Origin: Acidobacteriota bacterium
Lineage (GTDB): Bacteria; Acidobacteriota; Holophagae; Acanthopleuribacterales; Acanthopleuribacteraceae
Direction: 5' to 3'
Assembly: GCA_020439745.1 (NCBI GenBank)
Contig: JAGQSC010000043.1
Span: forward strand, 1-64,000
DNA: 64,000 nt
The notes beneath the pieces are model-generated. The model ran no database searches, had not been told where the DNA came from, and worked only from the letters and a program-made list of their open reading frames with translations. The position numbers and the translations under genes are program-made. The first letter of the stretch is position 1. The number at the start of each line of letters is the position of its first letter. Of the stretch, positions 23,429 to 33,161 are shown piece after piece.

Positions 23429-25932
23429 ATTGGGTCTGGCGCATGGTGCGCCGTGACCTCAGAACACAGTGGCTAAAATTTCTGTCGTTCTCAGCGGCGG
23501 TCGTCATGGGTGTGGGTGCTTTGGTGGCCACAGAAGGGTTCTCGCTGACGGTCAAACAGGCCATGGTAGATCAGTCAAAGACCCTCTTGGGGGCTGATCT
23601 TTTGATTAGCAGCAACAACCCCATTGATTTAAACGAACCCTTTCTCGCCGATTTGCCACCTGAACAGTCATTAACCATCAGTTTCGCTTCCATGGCACGA
23701 TTTGAATCAACCGGCGAAACCAGACTTGCGCGTGTTAGAGCGATCGAGGGTGGTTTTCCATATTACGGCAGTCTTGAAACCAGGCCTGCCCAAGCCGTTT
23801 CCGCTCTTTCAGGTTCGGAGCCCATGGCCTTGGTGGACGAAGGACTGATGACGCAACTCGACGTGAAACCTGGCGATCGAGTTTCGATTGGAGCCACTTC
23901 CTTTGAAATCGCGGGTGCATTGCTAAAAATACCCGGTGAAGCCGCGCTCGCGTCGAGCGTGGGTCCCCGAATTTACATTTCGTATGGCGATGTCAATCAA
24001 ACAGAGTTGCTGCAGAAGGGATCACGCGTTAACTATCGATTGGCGATCAAAGCGCCTTCGAGTTTCAATGCAGATACATGGGCCGAATCCCACAAAGAAC
24101 AACTCGAATCACGCAACATGTCGGTGGACACAGTGGCCAAGCGGCGGGAAAACCTGGGCGAGGCGCTGGACAACTTGTTCACGTTCCTCAATCTCATTGG
24201 TATCGCCGCGCTCATATTAGGGGGCATTGGAGTTTCGAGTTCCATGTACATGTATGCCAAGAGCAAAATTAAAGTGATTGCCGTGTTGCGATGTGTCGGC
24301 GCCACGTCAGGACAGGTTGGTTCCATTCTGTTGGGTCATGCAGCAGCCGTGGCTCTTCTGGGGACTGTTGCAGGGACTGCCATGGGTATTGGGGCACAAC
24401 ATCTGCTTCCGGGACTCATTCAAGAATTTCTTCCCATGCAATTGGAGACCCACATTGAATGGACAGCCGTGCTCAGGGCCTCACTTGCCAGTTTGTCGTT
24501 GGCCTTTGCATTTACGGTCTTGCCGTTCAGCAAGGTGTGGTCGACCAGTCCCATTCAATTGCTGCGTTCAGGCACGGAAGTGGCCAAGCGACCAAGAAGT
24601 CAGCGTTGGACCCTATTGACCACGGTTGCCGTGGTCATTGCCGTCACTCTGGCGCAATCGCCTTCGTGGGGGTTGGGCATTTCCATGTTGGCGGCCTTTG
24701 CGATTGCTTTGGGGCTGATGTCAATCGTGGCTTATCTGGTCCTGAAGTTGAGCCGATCTCTGAGATCGAAGTCCCTACCCTTTTCAGTTCGGCAAGGCAT
24801 TGCCAATCTTCACCGCCCCAATAACCAATCCCTCATGGTGCTTATCGCTGTGAGTGTAGTCACTTTTGCGGTTGCCAATCACTTATTGGTGCATCACAAC
24901 ATCATCGGCCAGTTTCAAGACGCGGCAAGTGCCGAACGACCCAATCTGATCCTTTTTGATATTCAGGCGGACCAACGAGGTGCCATCGACGCATTGGCTG
25001 TGGAAAACGCGCTTGTGCCTGGAGAATCGATTCCCATGGTCACGATGAGACTGACCCATCGTGATGGAAAACCCCTGCACGAGGCGGAAATACCGGAATG
25101 GGCGCTGAGATGGGAGTACAGAGCCAGTTATCGCGCCATGCTCAGGCCCACCGAAACAGTGATTGAGGGCCAATGGATCAGCCGGTTTGCGGGCGGTATC
25201 GAAGGGGTCATCCCCATTTCACTGGAGTCTAGCATCGCCAAAACACTGGCAGTCGGTGTGGGTGACAAGCTGAGCTTTGATGTTCAGGGAATCCCCATCC
25301 ACACTGAAATCGCCAGCATTCGTGAGGTTGATTGGCAAAGCATGCAGCCCAATTTCTACGTGCTTTTTCCCGAAGGCGTTTTGGAAGATGCACCCCAGAT
25401 ATTTATTCAAGCAATGAATGCCCCGACCCTGGAACAGTCCGCTCAGTTTCAACGCAAACTGGTTCACGACCATCCCAACGTCTCCGCCGTTGATCTGCGA
25501 TTACTGTTGCGAACAGTAGACGACGTCATTCAAAAGGCAAGGACGGCGATCCAGTTCATGGCATTTTTCTTCATCGGCGCAGCTTTCTTGGTTTTGGTTA
25601 CCTCACTTTACAACACGCGCAATGAACGTCTACAGGAGTCGACCATCCTGAGAGCCTTGGGTGCGCCCAGAAGTCTGGTCACTCGGGTCTTGGCATCAGA
25701 ATATCTGGCCCTGGCCGTCTTCAGCACCGCCATGGGACTCGTACTCGCAACCCTGGGAAGCTATCTCATTGTCACTCGCTTGCTCCATATGAATTATCAG
25801 TTCCATGTACCAACAGCACTCTGGCTGGCATGCGTCATGATAAGTGTCACCGTATTGGTCGGTAGCGTATCAACGTGGGGCGTGTGGCGATTGCCGGTGA
25901 TGACCGTTCTTAAGTCAGAAAAGGACGCCTAG
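23425..25932 (+). CDS. ybbP: ABC transporter permease with two FtsX domains, YbbP-like
   Basis: The 835-residue membrane protein has an N-terminal helix (residues about 15-35), then a large extracytoplasmic domain. A first FtsX four-helix bundle follows at about 250-420 (LNLIGIAALILGGIGVSSSM), then a middle membrane pair and a second periplasmic domain. A second FtsX bundle ends the protein (MAFFFIGAAFLVLVTSLYN to STAMGLVLATLGSYLI). This 4+4-type layout and length are those of the YbbP/AcvB-type permeases. It overlaps its ATPase by 4 bp. Together they likely form a homodimeric or fused exporter complex acting on envelope lipids. Confidence 0.92.
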   Translation: MNWVWRMVRRDLRTQWLKFLSFSAAVVMGVGALVATEGFSLTVKQAMVDQSKTLLGADLLISSNNPIDLNEPFLADLPPEQSLTISFASMARFESTGETRLARVRAIEGGFPYYGSLETRPAQAVSALSGSEPMALVDEGLMTQLDVKPGDRVSIGATSFEIAGALLKIPGEAALASSVGPRIYISYGDVNQTELLQKGSRVNYRLAIKAPSSFNADTWAESHKEQLESRNMSVDTVAKRRENLGEALDNLFTFLNLIGIAALILGGIGVSSSMYMYAKSKIKVIAVLRCVGATSGQVGSILLGHAAAVALLGTVAGTAMGIGAQHLLPGLIQEFLPMQLETHIEWTAVLRASLASLSLAFAFTVLPFSKVWSTSPIQLLRSGTEVAKRPRSQRWTLLTTVAVVIAVTLAQSPSWGLGISMLAAFAIALGLMSIVAYLVLKLSRSLRSKSLPFSVRQGIANLHRPNNQSLMVLIAVSVVTFAVANHLLVHHNIIGQFQDAASAERPNLILFDIQADQRGAIDALAVENALVPGESIPMVTMRLTHRDGKPLHEAEIPEWALRWEYRASYRAMLRPTETVIEGQWISRFAGGIEGVIPISLESSIAKTLAVGVGDKLSFDVQGIPIHTEIASIREVDWQSMQPNFYVLFPEGVLEDAPQIFIQAMNAPTLEQSAQFQRKLVHDHPNVSAVDLRLLLRTVDDVIQKARTAIQFMAFFFIGAAFLVLVTSLYNTRNERLQESTILRALGAPRSLVTRVLASEYLALAVFSTAMGLVLATLGSYLIVTRLLHMNYQFHVPTALWLACVMISVTVLVGSVSTWGVWRLPVMTVLKSEKDA

Positions 25933-25934
25933 CA

Positions 25935-26990
25935 CTATGTCTCTTTCTGTTCTTGGATGATCTTTGCGAGGGCGCTTGTGAAGCGTTCCTTTTCTCCCGC
26001 TGCAAGATGAGACCATTCAGGCAATGTGTAGCCCTGTAACTGTGGGTAGTCTTCGAAATGGATGCCGATGGCATTCGTTTCCGCAATCAGACGGTCCCAT
26101 ACCCTTGATCTTGGGAATGCTTGGCGCTCCACTTCGAGAAAATGCCCATTTGAGGGGCACCGCACAAAAATCACACGTCCACCGCGGCTCCGAATCAGGT
26201 CTACATCTGAATGAATGCGGCCAATGACGTCCGTCACGTGTTCATCCGTTAAAGGGGGTGCAGGAAACGAAAGAATCGTAGACCAGGTGTCCTGGGCCAT
26301 TTTTTGGTAGGCCAGATCCGTTTCTAGTCGATGCCACATCGTCGATTCTCGGAAACGATCCATAGTCGACAGCTTGCGTACACCCAAGAATCGGGGCGGC
26401 ATGCCTTCCCGATCAGGCCAATCCATTCTTTCGATCAGCGTAAATAGCCTGAGATCAGGATCCAGCATGCCAAGATGGTGTTCAAAAAGCAGTGATATCC
26501 GGTGCCCCATACGATCCGAAGGTGTTTGCTTCTGGAAACGCTGAAGCATATCTCCCCTTTCACCACCGGGCCGACCGAACAGAAGTCCTTCGGTGACACC
26601 CACGAGTAAGGTGCCCTTGAAGAGTGGATCGACGGCAATATCATGGAGAAAATCATAGGGGTTGGTGCCTTCGAGTGCCAATTGGATGGGATAGGGTGCA
26701 TCCAATTCTTCGCTGAGTACGTTCAAATCGAGGTCAAAGAGGATCCGTGAGGAACCCACAATCACGAGGTCACGGTTGCCATCAGTGCCCACTTTCCTTC
26801 GCGCATCCGCCCACAAACCCACCGAATTCAAATAACTGGGCTCATAGCCTTGATGACGCCAAAACCACTCCCAAACGCCTAGTGCCAACATCCATAGAGG
26901 GATCGCGAGCCACAAAGCAGCCCGCCAAGAAATCGTAGGCGTGTGGTAATGAAGATGATAATCAGAATTGGAAGTAGATGAATGCGTCAT
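25935..26990 (-). CDS. Single-pass membrane protein, SGNH-like partner of the MBOAT acyltransferase
   Basis: The start at 26990 (MTHSSTSNSDYH) has GGAGG 5-6 bases upstream; the frame is open to 27017. A single N-terminal membrane helix (about 27-47, ALWLAIPLWMLALGVWEW) precedes an extracytoplasmic domain. LVIVGSSRILFDLDLNVL at about 85-100 has the Gly-Ser pair of the GDSL/AlgX-type nucleophile block, and a C-terminal EWSHLAAGEKERF carries a possible catalytic His. Genes of this kind often sit beside MBOAT genes as O-acetylation partners (AlgI-AlgJ/X). It overlaps the upstream MBOAT gene. It probably completes acyl transfer to an exported glycan. Confidence 0.72.
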   Translation of the reverse strand: MTHSSTSNSDYHLHYHTPTISWRAALWLAIPLWMLALGVWEWFWRHQGYEPSYLNSVGLWADARRKVGTDGNRDLVIVGSSRILFDLDLNVLSEELDAPYPIQLALEGTNPYDFLHDIAVDPLFKGTLLVGVTEGLLFGRPGGERGDMLQRFQKQTPSDRMGHRISLLFEHHLGMLDPDLRLFTLIERMDWPDREGMPPRFLGVRKLSTMDRFRESTMWHRLETDLAYQKMAQDTWSTILSFPAPPLTDEHVTDVIGRIHSDVDLIRSRGGRVIFVRCPSNGHFLEVERQAFPRSRVWDRLIAETNAIGIHFEDYPQLQGYTLPEWSHLAAGEKERFTSALAKIIQEQKET

Positions 26991-28374
26991 CCGATCCTCC
27001 TGAAACAGCAATAGCAAACGCCATAAACGCCCAAGCCAATGCCACCAACCAAGATGGCATGCGACTGACGAAGTCAGACACCAACGTTTCGCGCAATTTC
27101 CAATGGCAGGTAAGCATCACAAGTGTCACACCCCAAGCCATTGCGAGGTGGTAGCTACTCAAGCATTTCTCAGGAGAAGCCGCACCAAACATCGACTTCA
27201 ACATCAGCCAAGCTGTGCCGAAGTCGGGCGCACGGAAAAACACCCAAGCCAATAACACCAACACCCAAGTAAGCAGGCCGAGCGCAAATAACATCGCCAC
27301 GTGGGTCGATCGATCGCCCCAAAGTCTTTTCAATATTCGTTCACCCACGAGATACAACCCGTGTAAGCCCCCCCAAACCACAAAGGTCCATTGAGCTCCA
27401 TGCCAAAGCCCTCCCAGCAACATCGTCAACATCAAATTGACTTGCGTGCGAGTTCGGCCCTTTCGATTCCCTCCAAGGGGAATATACAGGTAGTCCCGCA
27501 ACCATGACGATAGTGTGATGTGCCAGCGCTGCCAGAAATCCGAAAACCCAATCGCCGCATAGGGATAGCGGAAGTTACGCGGCATGTGAAAACCAAGGCA
27601 TAAGGCAGAGCCAATAGCCACCGTTGAGTAGCCGGCGAAGTCACAAAAGATTTGTGCAGAAAATGCGACGACGCCTGTCCAAGCATCGAGCGCGTTTGTC
27701 GCCCCACCTGTCCCAAACACCATATCCGAAACAGGACCCACCATGTTGTCAGCAACCACAACTTTCTGGAACAGCCCGAAAGTCATCAGGAACAAACCCC
27801 AAACAAACTGTCCCGGATCCCGTTGTGGCGGCTTTTCAAATTGTGGCATCAGATAGCCGGGCCTCACGATGGGACCAGCGACCAGTTGCGGGAAAAAGGT
27901 CACAAACAAGGCGAAATCGAGAAATGAACGGGAGGGTTCGGTCTTGCCCTGATAAACATCCAAACTGTATGCCATGGTTTGAAAGGTGTAAAACGAGATA
28001 CCAACCGGAAGCACCAGGTCCGGTGCTGCAGGCTGAAAAGTCGCGCCCAACCAACCCAAAAGCAGATTGAAATTTTCTATTAGAAACGCACCGTATTTGA
28101 ATGCAGCGAGGATACCCAGGTTGGTCATCACGCTGAGTGAAAGCCAGGCCCGCCGGTGGGCACTGCTTGACGATTCGTGGATCCTTCTTGCTGCTGTCCA
28201 ATCAATAAGCGTGGAGATCCAGATAAGGATGACCAACGGCGGATTCCAAGCGGCATAGAACACATAGGACCCGAGTAATAGGATCCCCTTCTTCGCGCGC
28301 CAAGCCATGGGCATGGCGTACAAAGCCAGAACAACCCCAAAAAACAGGACAAAGGTGAGGCTGTTGAATAGCAA
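26962..28374 (-). CDS. MBOAT-family membrane O-acyltransferase (AlgI-like)
   Basis: The 470-residue integral membrane protein has about ten hydrophobic helices and the AlgI/DltB signature blocks. These are NLLLGW...PVGISFYTFQTMAYSLDVYQG, FFPQLVAGPIVRP, FWQRWHITLSSWLRDYLYIPLGG and, crucially, MLLGGLWHGAQWTFVVWG with the invariant catalytic His. The family moves acyl groups, usually acetyl, across the inner membrane onto polysaccharides or teichoic acids. Its 3' end overlaps the SGNH-like partner by about 29 bp. No polysaccharide synthase lies nearby, so the acceptor is unknown. Confidence 0.94.
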   Translation of the reverse strand: MLFNSLTFVLFFGVVLALYAMPMAWRAKKGILLLGSYVFYAAWNPPLVILIWISTLIDWTAARRIHESSSSAHRRAWLSLSVMTNLGILAAFKYGAFLIENFNLLLGWLGATFQPAAPDLVLPVGISFYTFQTMAYSLDVYQGKTEPSRSFLDFALFVTFFPQLVAGPIVRPGYLMPQFEKPPQRDPGQFVWGLFLMTFGLFQKVVVADNMVGPVSDMVFGTGGATNALDAWTGVVAFSAQIFCDFAGYSTVAIGSALCLGFHMPRNFRYPYAAIGFSDFWQRWHITLSSWLRDYLYIPLGGNRKGRTRTQVNLMLTMLLGGLWHGAQWTFVVWGGLHGLYLVGERILKRLWGDRSTHVAMLFALGLLTWVLVLLAWVFFRAPDFGTAWLMLKSMFGAASPEKCLSSYHLAMAWGVTLVMLTCHWKLRETLVSDFVSRMPSWLVALAWAFMAFAIAVSGGSDDAFIYFQF

Positions 28375-28379
28375 GGGAT

Positions 28380-28832
28380 TTAGGCTGACAAATCAGATGT
28401 GCAGTGCGGACACTTGACCGCTTTGATTGGGACCTCGGTACAGCAGTACGAGCAGTCCTTGGTCGTTGGATCTGCGGGTTTTTCCTCTTCCTTGCGTTTC
28501 AGCTTGTTCATCGCCTTGACCAAAACAAACACGGAAAAAGCCACGATGAGAAAACTGATTACGGCATTCAAAAAGAGACCGTAATTTAAGGTTACCGCCC
28601 CTGCATCCTTAGCGGCTGCCAATGATGCGTAAGGAGCTGCTGTTGCGCCCTCTCGGATGACGAGAAATAAATCTGAAAAATCAACGCCTCCCAGCATGAG
28701 TCCAATGGGCGGCATGATGACGTCAGAAACCAGACTCTTGACGATCGTGCCGAACGCGCCACCAATGATAATCCCCACAGCCATGTCAACGACGTTGCCA
28801 CGCATGGCAAACTCTCTGAATTCTTTCAGCAT
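28380..28832 (-). CDS. mscL: Large-conductance mechanosensitive channel with C-terminal zinc ribbon
   Basis: The start at 28832 ([20 protein letters not shown]) has GGAGG 5 bases upstream; the frame extends to 28871. The 150-residue protein has the MscL order: N-terminal helix, TM1 ([19 protein letters not shown]), periplasmic loop and TM2 ([23 protein letters not shown]). The cytoplasmic tail then continues past the usual end into [18 protein letters not shown], a compact two-CxxC zinc-ribbon-like module. MscL opens at high membrane tension to release solutes on osmotic downshock. The ribbon is extra to the minimal channel; its role is unknown. Confidence 0.95.
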   Translation of the reverse strand: MLKEFREFAMRGNVVDMAVGIIIGGAFGTIVKSLVSDVIMPPIGLMLGGVDFSDLFLVIREGATAAPYASLAAAKDAGAVTLNYGLFLNAVISFLIVAFSVFVLVKAMNKLKRKEEEKPADPTTKDCSYCCTEVPIKAVKCPHCTSDLSA

Positions 28833-28998
28833 AAGTCCTCCAAAATTGTACGTGCGGTGATAAACAGTCAAAGTCTATGAGATAAGCCGTCAAAGAACAA
28901 TACTTTGCACATTGACAGAACACTCATGACACAGGGTTGTCAGTAGGAACCATGAAAGCTGCCCGGAACGCGATAGAATGCATTCAAAGGAGAAGCCT

Positions 28999-31900
28999 TT
29001 GTTTCACCCTATTGTCTCCTGTTGGTTAAGAGACAGGTTTGGTCACGCCACTGAAGTCCAGGAGGCGTCGTGGCCGATGATTGCCCATTGGGACAACCTT
29101 GTCATGGCCGCTCCAACGGGGTCAGGTAAGACGTTGGCAGGTTTTTTGGCCATTATCGATCGACTGTTACGCCGTGGACTTGAGGGTGAATTGAAGGACC
29201 AGGTGTATTGTGTCTACGTCTCACCGTTGAAGGCGCTGGTTCGAGACATCCACGCCAATCTGCTGGATCCACTTGCTGAGATCAAACATCGCACGCGAGA
29301 TTCCTTGGGTATTGATTTGGAAATCAAGGCGGCCATGCGTACCGGCGACACCCCATCCAGTGAACGAGCCGCCACTTTGCGGAAACCACCTCATATCTTG
29401 GTGACCACGCCGGAGTCGCTGTATCTGTTGCTCACCTCGACCAAAGGTCGTGCACTACTTGCACCCTGCGAAACCGTGATTGTCGATGAAATACACGCGT
29501 TGGCACCCAACAAGCGCGGCGCACACTTGCTTTTGTCCCTAGCGAGGCTTGAAAGATTGGCGCATAAACCCATCCAACGCATTGCCATTTCTGCAACCCA
29601 ACGACCTCTGTCGCGCATTGCGTCGTTTATTGGCGCGAACAAGACGGTCGATTGCGGTCACTACCGAAACCTCTCACTTTCCATCGAACTTCCTGATTCA
29701 CCGTTGTCGGCGGTCATGTCGCTTGAGGTTTGGGATGAGATTTATCGCAAGCTTGCCGACCATATCAATCAACACACGACCACCATCGTGTTTGTGAATA
29801 CGCGCCGGTTGGCGGAGCGAGTGACCCACCAACTATCGCGTATTTTGGGCGAAGATGCGGTGGCAGCCCATCATGGCAGCTTATCCTTCGCAAGGCGTCA
29901 GGCTGCAGAAGAATCGCTTCGCTCAGGTGGCCTTAAAGCCCTTGTAGCCACGGCCTCCATGGAATTGGGCATCGATGTTGGAGACGTAGATCTGGTATGT
30001 CAGATTGGATCACCCAAGCGCGTCAACGCCCTTCTTCAGCGGGTTGGGAGGTCGGGACATCACTTGGGTGGCACCCCCAAAGGCATCATGTTTCCACTCA
30101 CTCGGGACGAATTGCTGGAGTGTGTGGCCGCTCGCCACCTGGCTCTCGACGAGCAATTGGAAGTTTTGGAGCTGCCACAAGCACCAATCGACGTGCTTGC
30201 GCAACAGATCGTTGCCGAAGTCGCCAGCGCCCATGGGTCGGCGACTGATTTGTATCAATGTTTTTCGTCGACACACCTGTACCGCAATCTTGATCGCGCA
30301 ACGTTTGACCAGGTGTTGGAGATGCTTTCAAGTGGATTTGCAACGCCGCGTGGGCGTCGTGCTGCATGGATACATTGGGACAAACGCGATGACCAATTGC
30401 GCGCGCGAAGAGGCGCACGCTTAACCGCATTGACCTCCGGAGGCGCTATTCCCGACAATGCCGACTACAAGGTTGTGATGGAGCCCAAAGGCATCCAAAT
30501 CGGCACGTTGAATGAAGATTTCGCCATTGAGTCGTTGCCGGGTGATATTTTTGCGCTCGGCTCGTCTTCATGGCGAATTCTTCGTATCGGTCAAGGTGAA
30601 GTGCGCGTTGAAGACGCATCGGGTTTACCCCCTACCATCCCGTTCTGGTTTGGCGAGGCGCCATCGCGCAGTCGCATCCTGTCCCAAGCCGTCTCCTCGG
30701 TCATGAACCGAGTCGCGGAGCCGTTTGAGCATGTGGCCACCGACCTTGCTGAAACCTATGACCTGAGTCAGGCATGCGCTCAACAACTGGCGGATTACCT
30801 CATCGCATCGCGTCAAGCATTGGGCACACTTCCCAATCAAAAGCAGGTGGTGATTGAGCGGTTCTTCGATACGTCGGGCGGCATGCAGTTGGTCATTCAC
30901 GCCCCATTTGGCGCCGCCATCAACCGAGCATGGGGATTGGCACTGCGCAAGCGTTTCTGTCGCAGTTTCAACTTCGAATTGCAGGCCGCAGCAATAGAAG
31001 ACGCTATTGTCATTTCACTGTCGCAAGTCCATGCATTTCCTCTGGAAGACGTGATTCACTTCCTTCATCCCCATTCAGCGCGGCAGGTCCTGGAACAGGC
31101 ATTGCTTGACGCCCCAATTTTCCAGACTCGATGGCGCTGGACCGCTTCTTTATCGTTGGCTATTCCTCGTCGTTCAGGTGGTAAAGAGGTGCCGCCTTTT
31201 ATCCGTCGCATGCAAGCAGAGGATCTCATCACGGCCGTGTTCCCTGATCAGCTAGCTTGTCTCGAGAATATTCAAGGCGACCGTGAGATCCCAGATCATC
31301 CTCTGATCCAACAAACACTTCACGACTGCCTACATGAGACCATGGACGTCAATGGCTTTGTGCATATGCTGGAAGAGATCTATGCCGGCACCATTGCGGT
31401 TCATACCATTGATTTACCTGAACCTTCATTGTTGGCGTCCGAGATTATCAACGCCAAGCCTTACGCCTTTCTCGATGATGCACCCTTGGAGGAACGCAGA
31501 ACACGAGCTGTCCAGCAACCACAGTTCATGACACAAACGTCAGCAACCATTCATGCAGATGCGCTGCAACAACTGAGGCAACGAATCTGGCCCGTGATGG
31601 ACTCCATTGACGACGCCTATGACGGCCTGTATCTGATGGGATGTCTTGAAGGTACGGAACGCCAGGAACGCTGCATTGACGATGACGGGTATCTGCAGGC
31701 GTTGGTAGATCAAGGTCGCGCGGTAAAGATGCATCGTGACGGCAAGGATTTTCTTGTGGCCTGGGAACGGGTTGACGCCTTCCGGTTGGCTTCGGAGGGC
31801 AGCCAAGAGGATCAACGTACATTGATACTTGCCCTGCTTCAAACCAGGGGCCCCTTGTCCGAATCCTTCATAGCTGACTGGCTGCGCTGGCCCATGAACG

Positions 31901-33126
31901 ATGTCACTGCACGGCTCATGGAACTTGAAGCATCGGGCCAAGTGTTTCGCGGCCATTTTGACCCCACATTGGACCATGCAACATGGAGTGAGCGATGGGT
32001 TTTGGACCAGCTACATCGACTCAGTCGAGAAATACGGCGCGCCAGCATTTCCCCCATAAGCTCGGCGGACTACATGCGCTTCCTGCTGGAATGGCAGTTC
32101 CTAGATCTTGAGACCAGAATGGCAGGTGCAGATGCTTTGGCACCTGTTCTGCACCGTTTGGTGGGTGCTTCGGTGGCTGCTGCGGCATGGGAATCCAACC
32201 TCCTGCCCCAACGAATTCGGGGTTACCAAAAGCAATGGTTGGATACTTTGGGAAGTGCCGGTCGAATTGCTTGGATGCGAGCCCTGCCCTCTGACGAGGT
32301 GCAACGCGCACTGGGCCATACGCCTATTTGTTTGGTTCCCCGGGAAGAAGTGGGCCTGTGGTCACAGGTGGACTCGCAAACGCCACCTGGCGAAACAGGC
32401 GCTGTTTTGGAAGCATTGCGTACGCGCGACTGGTTTGTGGACGAAATCGTCGCTCAATTGGGACTACCAGAAACCCGTGTTGAGCAAGCATTGAGCGGGC
32501 TAGCGGCCCAGGGATTGGTGCGTTCGGATCTGTTTGCAGGATTGCGTTCACTGATTCGCAACGAAAACGAACGACGGAAACACACCAAACATCGGCGCCT
32601 GAGCTGGTTTCCGGTTGGAACCCACGCGGGAGGCCGCTGGGCTGCGGTTCCTGAGCGAGTGGTAGAAGACAACGATTCGCGAAGTCTTAGATTTGCTCGC
32701 TTGCTCTTGGATCGGTACGGAATCGTGTTCAGGCGCATTGCCGAAATGGAATCTCTTGCCCCCAGTTGGCGAGACCTTGTCCGGGCATTTTGGCGACTGG
32801 AAGCGCAAGGCGACATTCTTAGCGGTCATCTGGTTTCTGGTTTCAGCGGCCAACACTTTGCCTTGCGCAGCGCATGGTCGCAGGCCAAACAGGCAGCACG
32901 CAAGAGTCATCAAAGCTTAGTTGTGATTAATGCCTGCGATCCGGTTAATCTGACTGGTGTGATTGCAGGCAGTTCGAGGGTGCCAGCTCGTTGGGGAACA
33001 AACATCCTCTACCGCAATGGCGAAGCATATCTTTCCAGCAGCAAAGGGCGCTGGACGGCATTGAATCCGCAAGCGCAGAATCCGCCAGCTGAAATGCTTC
33101 AAGCATTGAAAGGTCGCAACACCTAA
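28999..33126 (+). CDS. lhr: Lhr-type ATP-dependent DNA helicase
   Basis: The frame is open from ATG 28978. The TTG at 28999 is preferred because AAAGGAG lies 7-8 bases upstream and the family usually begins FHP-V--W---RFG. The product of about 1375 residues has superfamily 2 motifs: APTGSGKTLAGFLA (I), VDEIHAL (II, DEIH), ISATQRP (III), STKGRALL upstream, MELGIDVGDVDLVCQIGSP (V) and QRVGRSGHHLGG (VI). A long Lhr-specific C-terminal region with winged-helix-like parts follows. Lhr proteins translocate 3' to 5' on single-stranded DNA in repair. Three same-strand genes follow closely, possibly as one operon. Confidence 0.94.
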   Translation: MFHPIVSCWLRDRFGHATEVQEASWPMIAHWDNLVMAAPTGSGKTLAGFLAIIDRLLRRGLEGELKDQVYCVYVSPLKALVRDIHANLLDPLAEIKHRTRDSLGIDLEIKAAMRTGDTPSSERAATLRKPPHILVTTPESLYLLLTSTKGRALLAPCETVIVDEIHALAPNKRGAHLLLSLARLERLAHKPIQRIAISATQRPLSRIASFIGANKTVDCGHYRNLSLSIELPDSPLSAVMSLEVWDEIYRKLADHINQHTTTIVFVNTRRLAERVTHQLSRILGEDAVAAHHGSLSFARRQAAEESLRSGGLKALVATASMELGIDVGDVDLVCQIGSPKRVNALLQRVGRSGHHLGGTPKGIMFPLTRDELLECVAARHLALDEQLEVLELPQAPIDVLAQQIVAEVASAHGSATDLYQCFSSTHLYRNLDRATFDQVLEMLSSGFATPRGRRAAWIHWDKRDDQLRARRGARLTALTSGGAIPDNADYKVVMEPKGIQIGTLNEDFAIESLPGDIFALGSSSWRILRIGQGEVRVEDASGLPPTIPFWFGEAPSRSRILSQAVSSVMNRVAEPFEHVATDLAETYDLSQACAQQLADYLIASRQALGTLPNQKQVVIERFFDTSGGMQLVIHAPFGAAINRAWGLALRKRFCRSFNFELQAAAIEDAIVISLSQVHAFPLEDVIHFLHPHSARQVLEQALLDAPIFQTRWRWTASLSLAIPRRSGGKEVPPFIRRMQAEDLITAVFPDQLACLENIQGDREIPDHPLIQQTLHDCLHETMDVNGFVHMLEEIYAGTIAVHTIDLPEPSLLASEIINAKPYAFLDDAPLEERRTRAVQQPQFMTQTSATIHADALQQLRQRIWPVMDSIDDAYDGLYLMGCLEGTERQERCIDDDGYLQALVDQGRAVKMHRDGKDFLVAWERVDAFRLASEGSQEDQRTLILALLQTRGPLSESFIADWLRWPMNDVTARLMELEASGQVFRGHFDPTLDHATWSERWVLDQLHRLSREIRRASISPISSADYMRFLLEWQFLDLETRMAGADALAPVLHRLVGASVAAAAWESNLLPQRIRGYQKQWLDTLGSAGRIAWMRALPSDEVQRALGHTPICLVPREEVGLWSQVDSQTPPGETGAVLEALRTRDWFVDEIVAQLGLPETRVEQALSGLAAQGLVRSDLFAGLRSLIRNENERRKHTKHRRLSWFPVGTHAGGRWAAVPERVVEDNDSRSLRFARLLLDRYGIVFRRIAEMESLAPSWRDLVRAFWRLEAQGDILSGHLVSGFSGQHFALRSAWSQAKQAARKSHQSLVVINACDPVNLTGVIAGSSRVPARWGTNILYRNGEAYLSSSKGRWTALNPQAQNPPAEMLQALKGRNT

Positions 33127-33161
33127 CTGGGTTTTGGGTTAAGCTGCCCAAGAGGCGAGTT

